This document shows positions 1 to 9,357 of a stretch of DNA of 64,000 bases, in pieces. A program made the translations under genes and the position numbers. Under the pieces are notes generated by a model, which saw only the letters and a list, made by a program, of their open reading frames with translations, was not told the DNA's origin and did not search any database. Positions within the stretch are counted from its first letter, which is position 1; each line of letters starts with the position of its first letter. This DNA is from Pasteurella canis (GTDB lineage Bacteria; Pseudomonadota; Gammaproteobacteria; Enterobacterales; Pasteurellaceae): positions 496,001 through 560,000 of the forward strand of contig NZ_UGTV01000015.1 in assembly GCF_900454865.1 (NCBI RefSeq), read 5' to 3'.

Positions 1-667
1 TTTATCTTTTGAAGTTGAAAAAGGAAAAACTGTCGCTTTAGTCGGGCGTTCAGGATCTGGGAAGTCAACGATTGCAAATTTAGTGACGCGCTTTTACGAT
101 GTTGATCAAGGTGAAATCCTATTAGATGGTATTAATATTCAAGATTACCGCTTATCAAGTTTGCGTGAAAATTGTGCTGTTGTTTCACAACAAGTTCATC
201 TCTTTAATGATACTATCGCAAATAATATTGCTTATGCGGCTAAAGACAAATATAGCCGTGAGGAAATTATAAAAGCAGCAGAAGATGCTTATGCAATGGA
301 ATTCATCGAAAAACTTGAACATGGTTTGGATACCGTGATTGGTGAGAATGGACTAAGCTTATCAGGAGGGCAACGCCAACGTTTAGCCATTGCACGAGCA
401 TTATTACGTAATTCACCTGTATTAATTCTAGATGAAGCTACATCCGCTTTAGATACAGAATCAGAACGTTCAATTCAACTCGCATTAGAAAAATTACAAA
501 AAGAGCGTACAGTGATTGTTATTGCCCATCGATTATCAACAATTGAAAATGCAGATGAAATTTTAGTGATTGAGCATGGAGAAATCAAAGAGCGTGGTAC
601 GCATCAAGAATTGCTTGAATTAGAAGGGGCTTATAAGCAATTACATAGTATGCAATTTAGCCATTAA
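1..667 (+). CDS. msbA: Lipid A export ATP-binding/permease MsbA, C-terminal part (5' end outside window)
   Basis: This is the nucleotide-binding domain of an ABC exporter; the reading frame is open from base 2 and the start lies before the window. Visible in order are the Walker A motif GRSGSGKS at the very start, a Q-loop (VVSQQVHLF), the signature LSGGQRQR, Walker B ([12 protein letters not shown]) and the H-loop (VIAHRLSTI). MsbA flips lipid A-core across the inner membrane as a homodimer. The family assignment rests on this domain plus the immediate neighbour lpxK, the classic msbA-lpxK pair of gamma-proteobacteria. The membrane half cannot be checked here. Confidence 0.93.
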   Translation, partial: LSFEVEKGKTVALVGRSGSGKSTIANLVTRFYDVDQGEILLDGINIQDYRLSSLRENCAVVSQQVHLFNDTIANNIAYAAKDKYSREEIIKAAEDAYAMEFIEKLEHGLDTVIGENGLSLSGGQRQRLAIARALLRNSPVLILDEATSALDTESERSIQLALEKLQKERTVIVIAHRLSTIENADEILVIEHGEIKERGTHQELLELEGAYKQLHSMQFSH

Positions 668-694
668 TGTAAACAAGACTAGAGAGAAATTAAC

Positions 695-1660
695 ATGCCA
701 TTTTGGTATTCGCATTCTTGGGTGAGTTTTTTACTGTTGCCTTTTTCTTGTTTATTTGGGCTGATTAGCTATGTACGTAGACTTTTGTTTAAGAAAGGTA
801 TTCTCTCTTCTTATCGAGCCCCTGTGCCTGTAATTATTGTTGGTAATCTTTCTGTCGGTGGAAATGGTAAAACGCCAGTTGTTATTTGGCTGGTGCAAAA
901 ATTACAACAACAAGGGTTGACTGTTGGCGTTATTTCGCGTGGCTATGGTAGCCAATCTAAGACTTATCCACTATTGGTGATACCACAAACTGATCCATTA
1001 CTAGGTGGCGATGAACCCGTATTAATTGCTAAACGAACTCAAGTCCCTGTTTGTATTTCTCCGAATCGCCAACAGGCTATTGAATTATTATTACAACAGC
1101 AAGATTGTGATTTGATTGTCAGTGATGATGGATTACAGCATTATAAATTGCAACGCGATATTGAAATTGTTGTAATAGATGCACAACGTGGTTTAGGTAA
1201 TGGTCTTTTGTTACCAGCAGGCCCCCTACGTGAAAGAGCAAGTCGTTTACAACAAGTAGATTTGGTGATTAGTAATGGTGAGGCGAGTCAATATACAGAT
1301 ATTGTGATGAGATTAGAAGCACATTATGCTGTAAATTTAGTGACTGGTGAAAAACGTGTATTAACTTCATTTAATGCTGTTTCAGCCATCGCTGGAATTG
1401 GTAATCCACAACGTTTTTTTTCCATGTTACGGGGATTAAATATTCAGCTAAATCAAACACAAGCCTTTCAGGATCATCAAACATTTGAAATCAATCAATT
1501 TGCTAAATTTGACCATAATCAGCCGTTATTAATGACAGAAAAAGATGCTGTAAAGTGTTTCTCCTTTGCACAACCGAACTGGTGGTATGTACCAGTAGAA
1601 GCTGTTATTGAAGGTGAAAAAGTGCGGTCATTTTTAGCAAGATTTCATCCCAAAAAATAG
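695..1660 (+). CDS. lpxK: Tetraacyldisaccharide 4'-kinase LpxK
   Basis: LpxK phosphorylates the 4' position of the tetraacyldisaccharide-1-phosphate precursor of lipid A at the inner membrane. The 321-aa length is normal. An N-terminal membrane-associated helix spans about residues 10-28. It is followed by the family's P-loop [11 protein letters not shown] at residues 50-60, the SDDGLQH motif near 145 and a TEKDAVK motif near 280. It starts 27 bp after msbA with AGAGAGAAAT upstream of the ATG and lies in the same operon. An exact uptake-signal core is embedded near its 3' end (1620-1628). Confidence 0.95.
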   Translation: MPFWYSHSWVSFLLLPFSCLFGLISYVRRLLFKKGILSSYRAPVPVIIVGNLSVGGNGKTPVVIWLVQKLQQQGLTVGVISRGYGSQSKTYPLLVIPQTDPLLGGDEPVLIAKRTQVPVCISPNRQQAIELLLQQQDCDLIVSDDGLQHYKLQRDIEIVVIDAQRGLGNGLLLPAGPLRERASRLQQVDLVISNGEASQYTDIVMRLEAHYAVNLVTGEKRVLTSFNAVSAIAGIGNPQRFFSMLRGLNIQLNQTQAFQDHQTFEINQFAKFDHNQPLLMTEKDAVKCFSFAQPNWWYVPVEAVIEGEKVRSFLARFHPKK

Positions 1661-1686
1661 CCAGCATAGTATTGAGAGAGGAAAAA

Positions 1687-1869
1687 ATGGATACAAAATT
1701 ATTAGACATTGTTGCTTGCCCCATGTGTCATGGGCGCTTAGTACTTGATAAAGCTAATCAACAATTAGTATGCCATTTTGATAAAGTGGCTTATGAAATA
1801 AAACAAGGTATTCCTGTTTTATTAGCAGAACAAGCAATACCATTGATAGAGTTGCAAGAGGATAACTAA
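1687..1869 (+). CDS. ycaR: Trm112/YcaR family small zinc-binding protein
   Basis: This is a 60-aa protein of the YcaR/Trm112-like family (UPF0434). I chose the ATG at 1687 rather than an in-frame upstream codon because GAGAGAGG lies at ideal spacing and family members begin MDxKLLDI. The paired CPMC motif near residue 12 is the usual metal-binding site; the second Cys pair of some relatives is reduced to a single Cys. Its place between lpxK and kdsB is conserved in gamma-proteobacteria. The function is unproven; Trm112 proteins elsewhere act as methyltransferase activators. Confidence 0.85.
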
Positions 1870-1870
1870 C

Positions 1871-2650
1871 ATGACTACATTTACTGTCATCATTCCTGCT
1901 CGTTATGCTTCTACTCGTTTACCTGGTAAGCCTTTAGCTGATATCGCAGGCAAACCAATGATTGCTCACGTTTTTGACAGAGCGAAGCAATCTGGAGCGA
2001 GTCGTATCATTATCGCAACGGATCACAATGAAGTTGCCGAAGTTGCACGTCATTTTGGCGCAGAAGTTTGCATGACGTCTACTCTGCATAACTCTGGCAC
2101 TGAACGTTTAGCAGAAGTCATTGAAAAATTGAGCATTGCACAAGATGAAATTATTGTGAATATTCAAGGTGATGAGCCTTTAATTCCGCCTGCAATTGTT
2201 GGTCAAGTTGCAGAGAATTTATCCAAGTATCAAGTGAAAATGGCGAGCTTAGCGGTAAAAATAACCGACCCAGAAGAGCTGTTTAACCCAAATGCAGTAA
2301 AAGTACTGACAGATAAAAATGGTTATGTGTTATATTTCTCACGAGCAGTAATTCCATGGAATCGTGATCAGTTTGCCACATTGCATCATCAAGCAGATAA
2401 AATAGCACAGTTGAAATTATCCGATCACTATCTACGCCATATTGGTATCTACGCCTATCGCGCAGGATTTATTAAACAATATGTACAATGGCAACCGACA
2501 GCGTTAGAACAAATCGAAAGTTTGGAGCAGCTCCGTGTATTATGGCATGGTGAAAAAATCCATGTAGAGTTAGCCCAAGAAGTGCCACCAGTTGGTGTGG
2601 ATACTTTAGAGGATCTTGAAAAAGTGCGGTCACTTCTACATCAAAAATAA
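1871..2650 (+). CDS. kdsB: 3-deoxy-manno-octulosonate cytidylyltransferase (CMP-Kdo synthetase)
   Basis: KdsB activates Kdo with CTP to give CMP-Kdo, the donor for the inner core of LPS; it is cytoplasmic. The 259-aa length is slightly above the usual 245-255. The N-terminal nucleotide-binding motif [16 protein letters not shown] is at residues 8-23, followed by the conserved NIQGDEP segment and a QIESLEQLR motif near the C-terminus. It begins one base after the preceding gene, so the two are probably translationally coupled. An exact uptake-signal core lies in its last codons (2622-2630). Confidence 0.96.
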   Translation: MTTFTVIIPARYASTRLPGKPLADIAGKPMIAHVFDRAKQSGASRIIIATDHNEVAEVARHFGAEVCMTSTLHNSGTERLAEVIEKLSIAQDEIIVNIQGDEPLIPPAIVGQVAENLSKYQVKMASLAVKITDPEELFNPNAVKVLTDKNGYVLYFSRAVIPWNRDQFATLHHQADKIAQLKLSDHYLRHIGIYAYRAGFIKQYVQWQPTALEQIESLEQLRVLWHGEKIHVELAQEVPPVGVDTLEDLEKVRSLLHQK

Positions 2651-2674
2651 ACGAAAATTTTTTAGTACTCCGTT

Positions 2675-4501
2675 ATGTTTGATGCAAAATCTTTTTTAGC
2701 ACATGTACCTCATCTGTCAGGTGTTTATCGTATGTATGACGATAAAGACAATGTGATTTATGTCGGAAAAGCAAAAGATCTTAAAAAACGGCTTGCTAGT
2801 TATTTCCGAGCTCATCTAACCAGCAAAAAAACCGAAGCATTAGTAGCTTCAATTGCACGTATTGAAACGACTATCACATCTTCTGAAACAGAGGCACTAC
2901 TTCTTGAGCATAACTATATTAAAACCTATCAACCTCGTTACAATGTATTATTACGAGATGATAAGTCCTATCCTTATATTTTGTTAACTGACGAACGCCA
3001 TCCCCGTATTACAGCATATCGAGGAAGCAAAAAAATAAAGGGTGAGTACTTTGGTCCCTACCCACATGCGAGTGCGGTCAGAGAAACGCTTTCCTTGTTA
3101 CAAAAATTGTTTCCGATTCGTCAATGTGAAAATGCAGTTTATAATAATCGCTCTCGACCTTGCTTACAGTATCAAATTGGGCGCTGTACAGCGCCTTGTG
3201 TCTCTGGCTATGTGAGTGATGAAGATTATCTCCAACAAGTTGAGTTTGCTCGTCTTTTTTTACAGGGTAAAGATCAACAAGTACTGGATCACTTAGTCAC
3301 TAAAATGGAGCAGGCGAGTAGGGAACTTAATTTTGAATTGGCAGCAAAAATTCGTGACCAAATTCAAGCTGTCCGAGCAGTGATTGAAAAACAATTTGTC
3401 TCCAATGAGCGGCTAGATGATATAGATATTATGTCAATCGCCTATCAATTAGGTATAGCTTGTGTACAAGTCCTCTTTATTCGACAAGGTAAAATCTTAG
3501 GTAATCGAAGTTATTTTCCAAAAGTGCCAGCTAATACCGATCTTGCTGAGCTGACAGCGACTTTTGTCGGACAATTCTACTTACAAGCACATCAAGGGCG
3601 TAGCATTCCTAATAGTATTGTTGTCGATCATAAATTAGTCGAAAAAAACGAATTAGAAACATTATTGACCCAGCAAGCGGGGCGTAAAGTACAAATTCAA
3701 GATCACGCCAAAGGTAATAAAAGTCAGTATCTACAACTGGCACAAATGAACGCAAAATCAGCTTTAGCAACGCAATTAAAACAAACGAACTTAATCCAAG
3801 AGCGTTATCAAGCTTTACAAAGCTTATTAAAGTTGCCTGAAATTAAACGTATGGAATGTTTTGATATTAGTCATACAATGGGACAGCAAACAATCGCCTC
3901 TTGTGTAGTATTTAATCAAGAAGGACCGCTAAAATCAGATTATCGCCGCTTTAATATTGAGGGAATTACTGGCGGTGATGATTATGCCGCGATGGAACAG
4001 GCGTTACTTAAGCGTTATGACAGAACTTTAGAGCAAGATAAAATCCCAGATGTGATTTTTATTGATGGAGGGAAAGGGCAATTAAATCGTGCAAAGCAAG
4101 TTTTTGCCCAATTAAATGTCAAATGGGATAAAAACCGACCGCAATTAATTGGTGTCGCGAAAGGTATTGATCGGAAAGCTGGACTGGAAACCTTAATTAT
4201 AGGGGAAACAGAAACGGAAATTCATTTACCAGCTGATCATTTAGCATTACACCTTATCCAGCATATCCGAGACGAAAGTCATCATCATGCAATCAGTGGA
4301 CACCGCAAAAAACGGCAACAGGCGTTTATTCAAAGTGGGTTAGAAACCATAGAAGGGGTCGGGGCAAAACGTCGCCAAGCATTATTAAAATATCTCGGCG
4401 GAATGCAAGGTGTTAAGAAAGCAACATTGTCTGAAATCGCATCTGTACCAGGTATTTCTAAAGCTTTAGCCAAACGAATTTATGAGGCATTACAACATTA
4501 A
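2675..4501 (+). CDS. uvrC: Excinuclease ABC subunit C
   Basis: UvrC makes the two incisions of nucleotide excision repair after UvrA/UvrB load on damaged DNA. The 608-aa length is normal. An N-terminal GIY-YIG nuclease domain (residues about 13-90, with GVYRMY and VIYVGKA) is followed by a UVR motif near 205-230. The central UvrC RNase-H-like nuclease region contains FDISH and FIDGGKGQL, and tandem helix-hairpin-helix motifs end the protein ([16 protein letters not shown]). The start has no strong ribosome binding site. It is followed by pgsA, the usual uvrC-pgsA order. Confidence 0.97.
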   Translation: MFDAKSFLAHVPHLSGVYRMYDDKDNVIYVGKAKDLKKRLASYFRAHLTSKKTEALVASIARIETTITSSETEALLLEHNYIKTYQPRYNVLLRDDKSYPYILLTDERHPRITAYRGSKKIKGEYFGPYPHASAVRETLSLLQKLFPIRQCENAVYNNRSRPCLQYQIGRCTAPCVSGYVSDEDYLQQVEFARLFLQGKDQQVLDHLVTKMEQASRELNFELAAKIRDQIQAVRAVIEKQFVSNERLDDIDIMSIAYQLGIACVQVLFIRQGKILGNRSYFPKVPANTDLAELTATFVGQFYLQAHQGRSIPNSIVVDHKLVEKNELETLLTQQAGRKVQIQDHAKGNKSQYLQLAQMNAKSALATQLKQTNLIQERYQALQSLLKLPEIKRMECFDISHTMGQQTIASCVVFNQEGPLKSDYRRFNIEGITGGDDYAAMEQALLKRYDRTLEQDKIPDVIFIDGGKGQLNRAKQVFAQLNVKWDKNRPQLIGVAKGIDRKAGLETLIIGETETEIHLPADHLALHLIQHIRDESHHHAISGHRKKRQQAFIQSGLETIEGVGAKRRQALLKYLGGMQGVKKATLSEIASVPGISKALAKRIYEALQH

Positions 4502-4596
4502 GACGGGAATTTTAAATAGAGAGGAAAATTCCATTTCCAAATAAAGCGATATGTTCTAGAATAAATATATTATAAAAACTGACCAAACACTATTCT

Positions 4597-5154
4597 ATGA
4601 AACCTAACATACCTACCTTCCTCACACTATTTAGAGTGATTTTAATCCCCTTTTTTGTGATCGCCTTTTATTTGCCTTTTTCATGGGCGCCTTTACTCAC
4701 TACATTTATATTTTGTATTGCGGGTATAACGGATTGGTTTGATGGCTACTTAGCGCGAAAATGGAAACAAACAACGCGTTTTGGAGCATTTTTAGATCCT
4801 GTTGCAGATAAAGTGATGGTTACAGTAGCACTCGCGTTAGTCGTTGAATATCACCATTCATTTTGGATAACCCTCCCAGCCGTGATTATGATTTCCAGAG
4901 AAATTATTATTTCAGCGCTGAGAGAATGGATGGCAGAGATTGGCGATCGTAATAAAGTGGCTGTTTCATGGCTCGGAAAAGTAAAAACAACCGCACAAAT
5001 GCTTGCGTTGGGAGGCTTGTTATGGCGTTATAATGTTGTAATGGAAATTACAGCAATTGTCTTACTTTATATTGCGGCGATTTTAACAGTTTGGTCCATG
5101 TTACAATATCTTAAAGCTGCAAAGGGTAGCTTATTATCCGATCTAACATTATAG
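4597..5154 (+). CDS. pgsA: CDP-diacylglycerol-glycerol-3-phosphate 3-phosphatidyltransferase
   Basis: PgsA makes phosphatidylglycerophosphate from CDP-diacylglycerol in the inner membrane, the committed step to phosphatidylglycerol and cardiolipin. The 185-aa multi-spanning protein carries the CDP-alcohol phosphotransferase signature in the form DG-x2-AR-x8-G-x3-D-x3-D (DGYLAR, then [10 protein letters not shown]) at about residues 49-72. It is preceded by a 95-bp gap with AT-rich promoter-like sequence and followed by a clear terminator. The uvrC-pgsA-tRNA order matches enterobacteria. Confidence 0.95.
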   Translation: MKPNIPTFLTLFRVILIPFFVIAFYLPFSWAPLLTTFIFCIAGITDWFDGYLARKWKQTTRFGAFLDPVADKVMVTVALALVVEYHHSFWITLPAVIMISREIIISALREWMAEIGDRNKVAVSWLGKVKTTAQMLALGGLLWRYNVVMEITAIVLLYIAAILTVWSMLQYLKAAKGSLLSDLTL

Positions 5155-5171
5155 TTCTTGGCAAGAAAACT

Positions 5172-5199
5172 AAAAAGCACCTTAGTCAGGTGCTTTTTT
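5172..5199 (+). terminator. Rho-independent terminator after pgsA
   Basis: A perfect stem AAAAAGCACCT / AGGTGCTTTTT with a five-base loop and a T-rich tail follows pgsA by 17 bp. The A-rich left arm means it could also work on the minus strand. Confidence 0.9.
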
Positions 5200-5206
5200 A
5201 TATGAA

Positions 5207-5486
5207 ATTGTTTATTTTAAAAATTAGAAAGGAATGGAATACATTATTCCTTACGCTACACTGCCATTTGTAAGTGTTGTAGAAAATAAAGACTAATAGT
5301 TAATTAAGGTCCATTTCTCAATGGAGAATAGATGGCAGTTTGATTTTTAATAGCGAATGTTAAACATAAGATAGTTTTAAATTAAACATATACTGCCAAA
5401 TAACATGGCTTTTCATAAAAATAAACTCACTTTTCATTATTGTGATTTGTTTTTAATCAGTTGAGTAATTCTTTTGCATTTTTTAT
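5207..5486. other. AT-rich non-coding gap between pgsA and the tRNA pair
   Basis: I see no gene here. The sequence holds a small perfect hairpin TCCATT-TCTC-AATGGA near 5311-5326. It sits inside a weak outer inverted repeat ACTGCCAT (5260-5267) / ATGGCAGT (5332-5339), and another ACTGCCA copy lies at 5392. No promoter for this segment is evident, so I do not call an RNA gene. Confidence 0.4.
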
Positions 5487-5514
5487 TTGACTACTTTTTA
5501 TAAATAGGTAAAAT
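5487..5514 (+). promoter_or_regulatory. Probable sigma-70 promoter for tRNA-Gly/tRNA-Leu
   Basis: TTGACT (5487-5492) and TAAAAT (5509-5514) are separated by 16 bp. This puts a start site near 5521, about 30 bp before the tRNA-Gly. Confidence 0.6.
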
Positions 5515-5552
5515 TCACCTCGTTGTTTAGGAACACAATAAATTAACTCAAA

Positions 5553-5628
5553 GCGGGAATAGCTCAGTTGGTAGAGCACAACCTTGCCAAGGTTGGGGTC
5601 GCGAGTTCGAGCCTCGTTTCCCGCTCCA
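5553..5628 (+). tRNA. tRNA-Gly (GCC)
   Basis: This is a 76-nt cloverleaf with acceptor arms GCGGGAA / TTCCCGC, an encoded CCA, the D-loop AGCTCAGTTGGTAGAGC, a T-arm with GTTCGAG and the anticodon GCC in the loop TTGCCAA. It is the first of a two-tRNA transcript; in E. coli the corresponding place after pgsA holds glyW-cysT-leuZ. Confidence 0.97.
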
Positions 5629-5651
5629 AAATATCATTATCTTGTAGATAA

Positions 5652-5738
5652 GCCCGAGTGGTGAAATCGGTAGACACAAGGGATTTAAAATCCCTCGCTT
5701 TTCGAAGCGTGCCAGTTCAAGTCTGGCCTCGGGCACCA
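5652..5738 (+). tRNA. tRNA-Leu (TAA)
   Basis: This is an 87-nt class II tRNA with a long variable arm (CTCGCTTTTCGAAGCG). Its acceptor arms are GCCCGAG / CTCGGGC with an encoded CCA, and the anticodon TAA sits in the loop TTTAAAA between AGGGA and TCCCT. It lies 23 bp after tRNA-Gly. No tRNA-Cys is present between them, unlike in E. coli. Confidence 0.97.
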
Positions 5739-6132
5739 TTTGTATTTTTCATATCTTTATCTTTTTATCTTTATTTCTTGGAATTATTTAGTCGATCTAA
5801 TGCTATAGATATTACATTAACCAGTATGTAATTTAGAATTGTTATTATTTATTATCCTATGAGCAAATTGAATTTGATGTAATATTAGTTATTGTTCTTT
5901 TTTAAAGCCTTTCTTTTAATAACCGTTCTACTTTAACTCATCGGACCAGTACGGTTGCGTATTTTTTTTATTTCAGTTTTAAATAAAACAGATTAAAATC
6001 TCTTTAGATTATTTAGCGATTAAAATAATTTTTCTTATGTGATCGTAAATAATCGCTAAATAACATATTCTCTCAAAAATGAGAGGATGTTTAATATTTA
6101 ATATTTAATTTAACATTTAGGAGCATATCAAC
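5739..6132. other. AT-rich regulatory gap upstream of the tad locus
   Basis: I see no gene in these 394 bp. The distal half shows no clear structure. The proximal half contains a 14-bp perfect inverted repeat (listed separately) and a small hairpin CTCTCA-AAAA-TGAGAG at 6070-6085, and it ends in the flp1 ribosome binding site TTTAGGAGC. It must hold the main tad promoter, but no convincing -35/-10 pair can be chosen by eye. Confidence 0.5.
6009..6063. repeat. 14-bp perfect inverted repeat upstream of flp1
   Basis: TTATTTAGCGATTA at 6009-6022 is repeated inverted as TAATCGCTAAATAA at 6050-6063 with a 27-bp spacer. The right arm ends 69 bp before the flp1 start codon, a position that suits an operator pair or a structured leader. 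The arms are too far apart for a typical terminator, and there is no T-tract. Confidence 0.75.
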
Positions 6133-6369
6133 ATGTTTAATAAATTAACGACAAAAGCTTATATTGCAGTAACTGAATCGATTCGTAACTTCAAAAAAGA
6201 TGAGCGCGGTGTGACTGCAATCGAATATGGTCTAATTGCTGTTGCAGTAGCAGTATTAATTGTTGCTGTATTTTACAAAGATGGTGGTTTTATCGATAGC
6301 TTAAAATCACAATTTAATAGTACTTTAAAAGGAACTATTGAATCAGCAGGAACTAAAATTACAGGTTAA
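6133..6369 (+). CDS. flp1: Flp-type type IVb major prepilin
   Basis: This 78-aa prepilin is the structural subunit of Flp/Tad adhesive fibrils. A basic leader ends at Gly26, and the predicted cleavage Gly26-Val27 leaves a 52-aa mature pilin starting VTAIEYGLIAVA. It has the Flp signature Glu31-Tyr32 followed by a hydrophobic segment. The ribosome binding site TTTAGGAGC is well spaced. It heads the tad locus, and a hairpin separates it from the second flp copy, as expected for the most abundant product. Confidence 0.95.
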   Translation: MFNKLTTKAYIAVTESIRNFKKDERGVTAIEYGLIAVAVAVLIVAVFYKDGGFIDSLKSQFNSTLKGTIESAGTKITG

Positions 6370-6398
6370 TAGCATTTAATTTTTATACCTAAACATTG

Positions 6399-6422
6399 GC
6401 TAGCCTATTTTTATGGGCTAGC
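6399..6422 (+). terminator. Intercistronic hairpin between flp1 and flp2
   Basis: The stem GCTAGCC / GGCTAGC has a 10-base loop and is followed by a short TTT only. It is more likely a partial terminator or an RNA-stabilising hairpin than a strong terminator. It would let flp1 be made in excess of the downstream machinery. Confidence 0.55.
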
Positions 6423-6438
6423 TTTAGAGTAAAAAGGA

Positions 6439-6633
6439 ATGAAGTTTTTAATCCAAAATTTATTATTTAAAGATCAAAGAGGGGTAACTTCTATTGAATA
6501 TGGATTGATTGCAGTTGCTATAGCTGCATTTCTGATGGTTGTGTTATATGGAGATAGTAATTTTATTACAGCATTGCAAACGAAATTACAATTACTTACT
6601 TCTATAATTCTAACAGCAATATTAACTAAATAG
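6439..6633 (+). CDS. flp2: Second Flp-type prepilin
   Basis: This 64-aa prepilin has a shorter leader ending at Gly15, cleavage before VTSIEYGLIAVAIA, and the Flp Glu20-Tyr21 pair; the mature form would be 49 aa. In Aggregatibacter the second flp copy next to flp1 is weakly expressed and dispensable; whether this holds here is unknown. The ATG has a modest ribosome binding site (AAAAAGGA). The divergence from flp1 in the C-terminal half argues against a recent duplication. Confidence 0.9.
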   Translation: MKFLIQNLLFKDQRGVTSIEYGLIAVAIAAFLMVVLYGDSNFITALQTKLQLLTSIILTAILTK

Positions 6634-6645
6634 GAGGTTGATTTT

Positions 6646-7086
6646 GTGGATGTGGCGAATGGAATTATTATTGGATTGCAATCTATCATAATTTTATTAT
6701 TAATCATTCTTTCATGGACAGATATAAGATCAAGAATTATTAGTAATAAGATTGTATTCATTTTATTAGTGGTGGTGTTGCCATTAGCTTGGTTAAAGCA
6801 TGGAGAGATTAATATAATACCCGCGTTATTGGTGTTAGTAATCGGCTTTATTTTATTTTCCTTTCGTATTATCGGGGCTGGAGATATTAAACTCATTTCA
6901 GTACTGATGCTAGCTTTGCCAAATGAACAAATTATTTATTTTTTCTTCTTTACTGCATTTTCTGGATTGATTTTAATTATAGTAGGATTACTTTTTTTTC
7001 GAAATTCAATCAGAAAACAGGGATTGCCTTATGGCGTTGCGATCGCTTCTGGCTTTATCATTAATCTATTGCTATTTAGTATTTAA
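6646..7086 (+). CDS. tadV: Flp prepilin peptidase TadV (type IV leader peptidase, A24 family)
   Basis: TadV cleaves and so matures the Flp prepilin and the TadE/TadF pseudopilins in the inner membrane. This 146-aa multi-spanning protein has the two catalytic aspartates of the family: Asp26 in SWTDIRS and Asp80 in GAGDIKL. The start is GTG at 6646, chosen because AGGAGG lies eight bases upstream. It is a short prepilin peptidase without the N-terminal methylase domain of PilD, as expected for TadV. Confidence 0.92.
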   Translation: MDVANGIIIGLQSIIILLLIILSWTDIRSRIISNKIVFILLVVVLPLAWLKHGEINIIPALLVLVIGFILFSFRIIGAGDIKLISVLMLALPNEQIIYFFFFTAFSGLILIIVGLLFFRNSIRKQGLPYGVAIASGFIINLLLFSI

Positions 7087-7141
7087 ATAAAAAAGAATTT
7101 AAAAAATGAACATCATTATATAAATAATTTAAGGGGTAATA

Positions 7142-7948
7142 ATGAATTATAGAATGTTATTTATCATATCCTTGCTTACACTTATTGTAGGTATTGGTGG
7201 GATTTTATTTATGCCTACAGAGAATTCAGGCACTATTGTCAATGAAGCGGGTGAACCCGTTACAGTAGAAAAGAAACCAGAAAAACTCATCTTAATCGCA
7301 GAGCTCAAACGAGATGTTGATGCAGGAAGCTTATTGCAAGTAGAAGATTATGCGTTAAGTGAATTAACGGTAACAGAAGATAATCCCCTTGTGAATAATG
7401 ACTTAACAGACGTATTATCACTCTCTAATACAAAAAATTTACAAGGTCATTTAGTGGCTCAAAATCTTAAATCAGGTTCACTTTTATCAAAATCTGTTGT
7501 GATTTCACCTAATGATCCTAAATTCTTGTTAACCAGCCTCGATCCTAAACAAGAAATAGCCTTTCGTGTTTATCTTAAACCAACAGAAAGTTATGTATTA
7601 GATACAATACAGAGTGGTAATTATGTCTCTATATATAATCAAAAAGTCGCCACACGTTCTCGTGAGGATAGTACTGAGCGATATGCACTACTTAAATTGT
7701 TAGATAATGTATTAGTATTACAAGTAAAAGAGTTTCAAGCAATAGGTGAAAATAATGAAGTAGTGAAAAAAGATGAACTCTCTGATGAATATATTGGATA
7801 TATAAATCTTAAAGTAAATCCAGCACAAGCCAAACTATTTTATTCATTAGAAAAAGGTTCTCAATTAATTATATTACCATCAAGTAATCAAGTAGAAAGT
7901 ACAAATAACAAAGGTCTATTTATTAGAAAATTAAGAGGTAACGAATAA
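7142..7948 (+). CDS. rcpC: Tad pilus assembly protein RcpC (CpaB family)
   Basis: RcpC is a periplasmic or envelope component of the Tad secretion system. The 268-aa sequence has one N-terminal membrane segment (residues 4-22). A SAF/CpaB-like region follows around residues 50-130 (ELKRDVDAGSLLQVEDY, GHLVAQNLKSGSLL), then a C-terminal RcpC domain. AAGGGG precedes the ATG. Position between tadV and the secretin gene supports the assignment. It overlaps rcpA by one base (ATAATG). Confidence 0.88.
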   Translation: MNYRMLFIISLLTLIVGIGGILFMPTENSGTIVNEAGEPVTVEKKPEKLILIAELKRDVDAGSLLQVEDYALSELTVTEDNPLVNNDLTDVLSLSNTKNLQGHLVAQNLKSGSLLSKSVVISPNDPKFLLTSLDPKQEIAFRVYLKPTESYVLDTIQSGNYVSIYNQKVATRSREDSTERYALLKLLDNVLVLQVKEFQAIGENNEVVKKDELSDEYIGYINLKVNPAQAKLFYSLEKGSQLIILPSSNQVESTNNKGLFIRKLRGNE

Positions 7949-9357
7949 TGAAAGATAAGAAAATAAAAAAGAGATTGCTTTCTGCATTATATATTGGACT
8001 AGGGACATTTTTCTCACTCAATGTCTTTGCACAGACATTTAATTTAGAACAAGGCGGGACAAAGTTAATTCGCACAGAACAGAAAATTGATACTATTTTT
8101 GTCTCTTCGCCTACTGTTGCAGACTATGAAATTTTAGATGATAACAGTTTCATCATTTACGCCAAAGAAGAAGGACGCTCAGAAATCACCGCTTTTGGCG
8201 AAGATGGTAAGCCACTTACAACAGATATTATTAATGTTAACTCAATCATTAATAATATAAATGATATAGCCGATACAAATAGACAGATTAAAGCACGTTT
8301 CCCAAACTCAAATCTTTCAGTGAAGAAAGTAGGGCAGGCTTATGTGATTGAAGGGAAAGCGCTTACTCAAGAAGAAAGTGATGAAGCGCATCGTATCGTT
8401 GGCGAAGCTTTAGGTAAAGGCAAAAAAGTAACAGAAACCACATTTAATCGCTCAGGTGGTGTAAGTGAATATGTACCTTTCTTAGATAAGTATCAATTTG
8501 ATGGCGTAATTAATAATGCAAATGTAAGAGATACGACTCAAATTAATGTGAAACTTTCTGTTGTTGAAGTCAATAAAAAATTAACAGAAGCATTAGGAAT
8601 TAACTGGGGACGTGTTGTCGGCGTTCATAGTGGCTCATTATTGGGCGGAAGTTGGTCAGGAAGTGGCGGATTTGACGGTTCGGGCTCTATTTTACAATTA
8701 AATGCTACGGGTGTTTCTGCATTTATCAATGCATTAGATAACCAAAATAATGGAAAAATCTTAGCAGAGCCAAGTATTTCTCTACTATCTGGTGAAACAG
8801 CAGATATCTTAGTAGGTGGTGAGATTCCATTTGCACAAAAAGATAAAGAGGGTAGTGCTAACATTATTTATAAAGAGTTTGGTGTCAAGTTGCTCGTTGG
8901 TGCTAAAGTGCAAAAGAATAACCGTATTCGTCTAGCTTTAGATCAAAGCGTCAGTAGTATCGCAGGTAATTATTCTTATGAGAATGTAGGAGCAGTACCT
9001 TTTTTTAATACTCGTCGCGCAAAATCTATTTTTGAAGTAGCAGATGGAGAAAGTTTTATCATTGGGGGACTATTTAGTTCACAAGATGCAGAAGGAATTA
9101 ATAAGGTTCCACTGTTAGGTGATATTCCTGTATTAGGCGCATTTTTCCGTAATGCCAAAACAGATAGAGAAGATAGAGAGCTTGTAATTGTCGCTACAGT
9201 GAATGTTGTTAAACCAGTACAAGAAAGTGAAATTGTGTATCCTACATTTGAGCAAACAGGAACTATGGAGCGCTTCTTTAATTTAACGCCAATTAAAAAT
9301 GTCTATCATAAAACATTAAGCTCTAATTTCTTGAGAAATGGAGGATTTATTCAATGA
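7948..9357 (+). CDS. rcpA: Tad outer-membrane secretin RcpA (CpaC family)
   Basis: RcpA forms the outer-membrane channel for Flp fibrils. The 469-aa precursor has a signal peptide with likely cleavage after VFA at residue 28. An N-terminal BON-like/pilus-N0 region contains the GKA-x2-QEESDEAHRIV segment near 135-150. A C-terminal secretin domain ends in VPLLGDIPVLGAFFR, the secretin hallmark, near residue 395. A Gly/Ser-rich stretch near 225-245 (LLGGSWSGSGGFDGSG) corresponds to the channel gate region. It overlaps rcpB by four bases. Confidence 0.93.
   Translation: MKDKKIKKRLLSALYIGLGTFFSLNVFAQTFNLEQGGTKLIRTEQKIDTIFVSSPTVADYEILDDNSFIIYAKEEGRSEITAFGEDGKPLTTDIINVNSIINNINDIADTNRQIKARFPNSNLSVKKVGQAYVIEGKALTQEESDEAHRIVGEALGKGKKVTETTFNRSGGVSEYVPFLDKYQFDGVINNANVRDTTQINVKLSVVEVNKKLTEALGINWGRVVGVHSGSLLGGSWSGSGGFDGSGSILQLNATGVSAFINALDNQNNGKILAEPSISLLSGETADILVGGEIPFAQKDKEGSANIIYKEFGVKLLVGAKVQKNNRIRLALDQSVSSIAGNYSYENVGAVPFFNTRRAKSIFEVADGESFIIGGLFSSQDAEGINKVPLLGDIPVLGAFFRNAKTDREDRELVIVATVNVVKPVQESEIVYPTFEQTGTMERFFNLTPIKNVYHKTLSSNFLRNGGFIQ

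Noticed and set aside
5207..5486. Nested inverted repeats as a small RNA gene
   Set aside because: Stems are only 6-8 bp, and there is no promoter or terminator for the segment.
5548..5739. Minus-strand ORF of 63 aa over the tRNA-Gly/tRNA-Leu pair
   Set aside because: It is antisense to two intact tRNAs; RGSNSRPQPWQG-type peptides are a known annotation artefact of tRNA genes.
6474..6896. Minus-strand ORF of 140 aa across flp2 and tadV
   Set aside because: It is a shadow of two genes with clear motifs and ribosome binding sites on the other strand.
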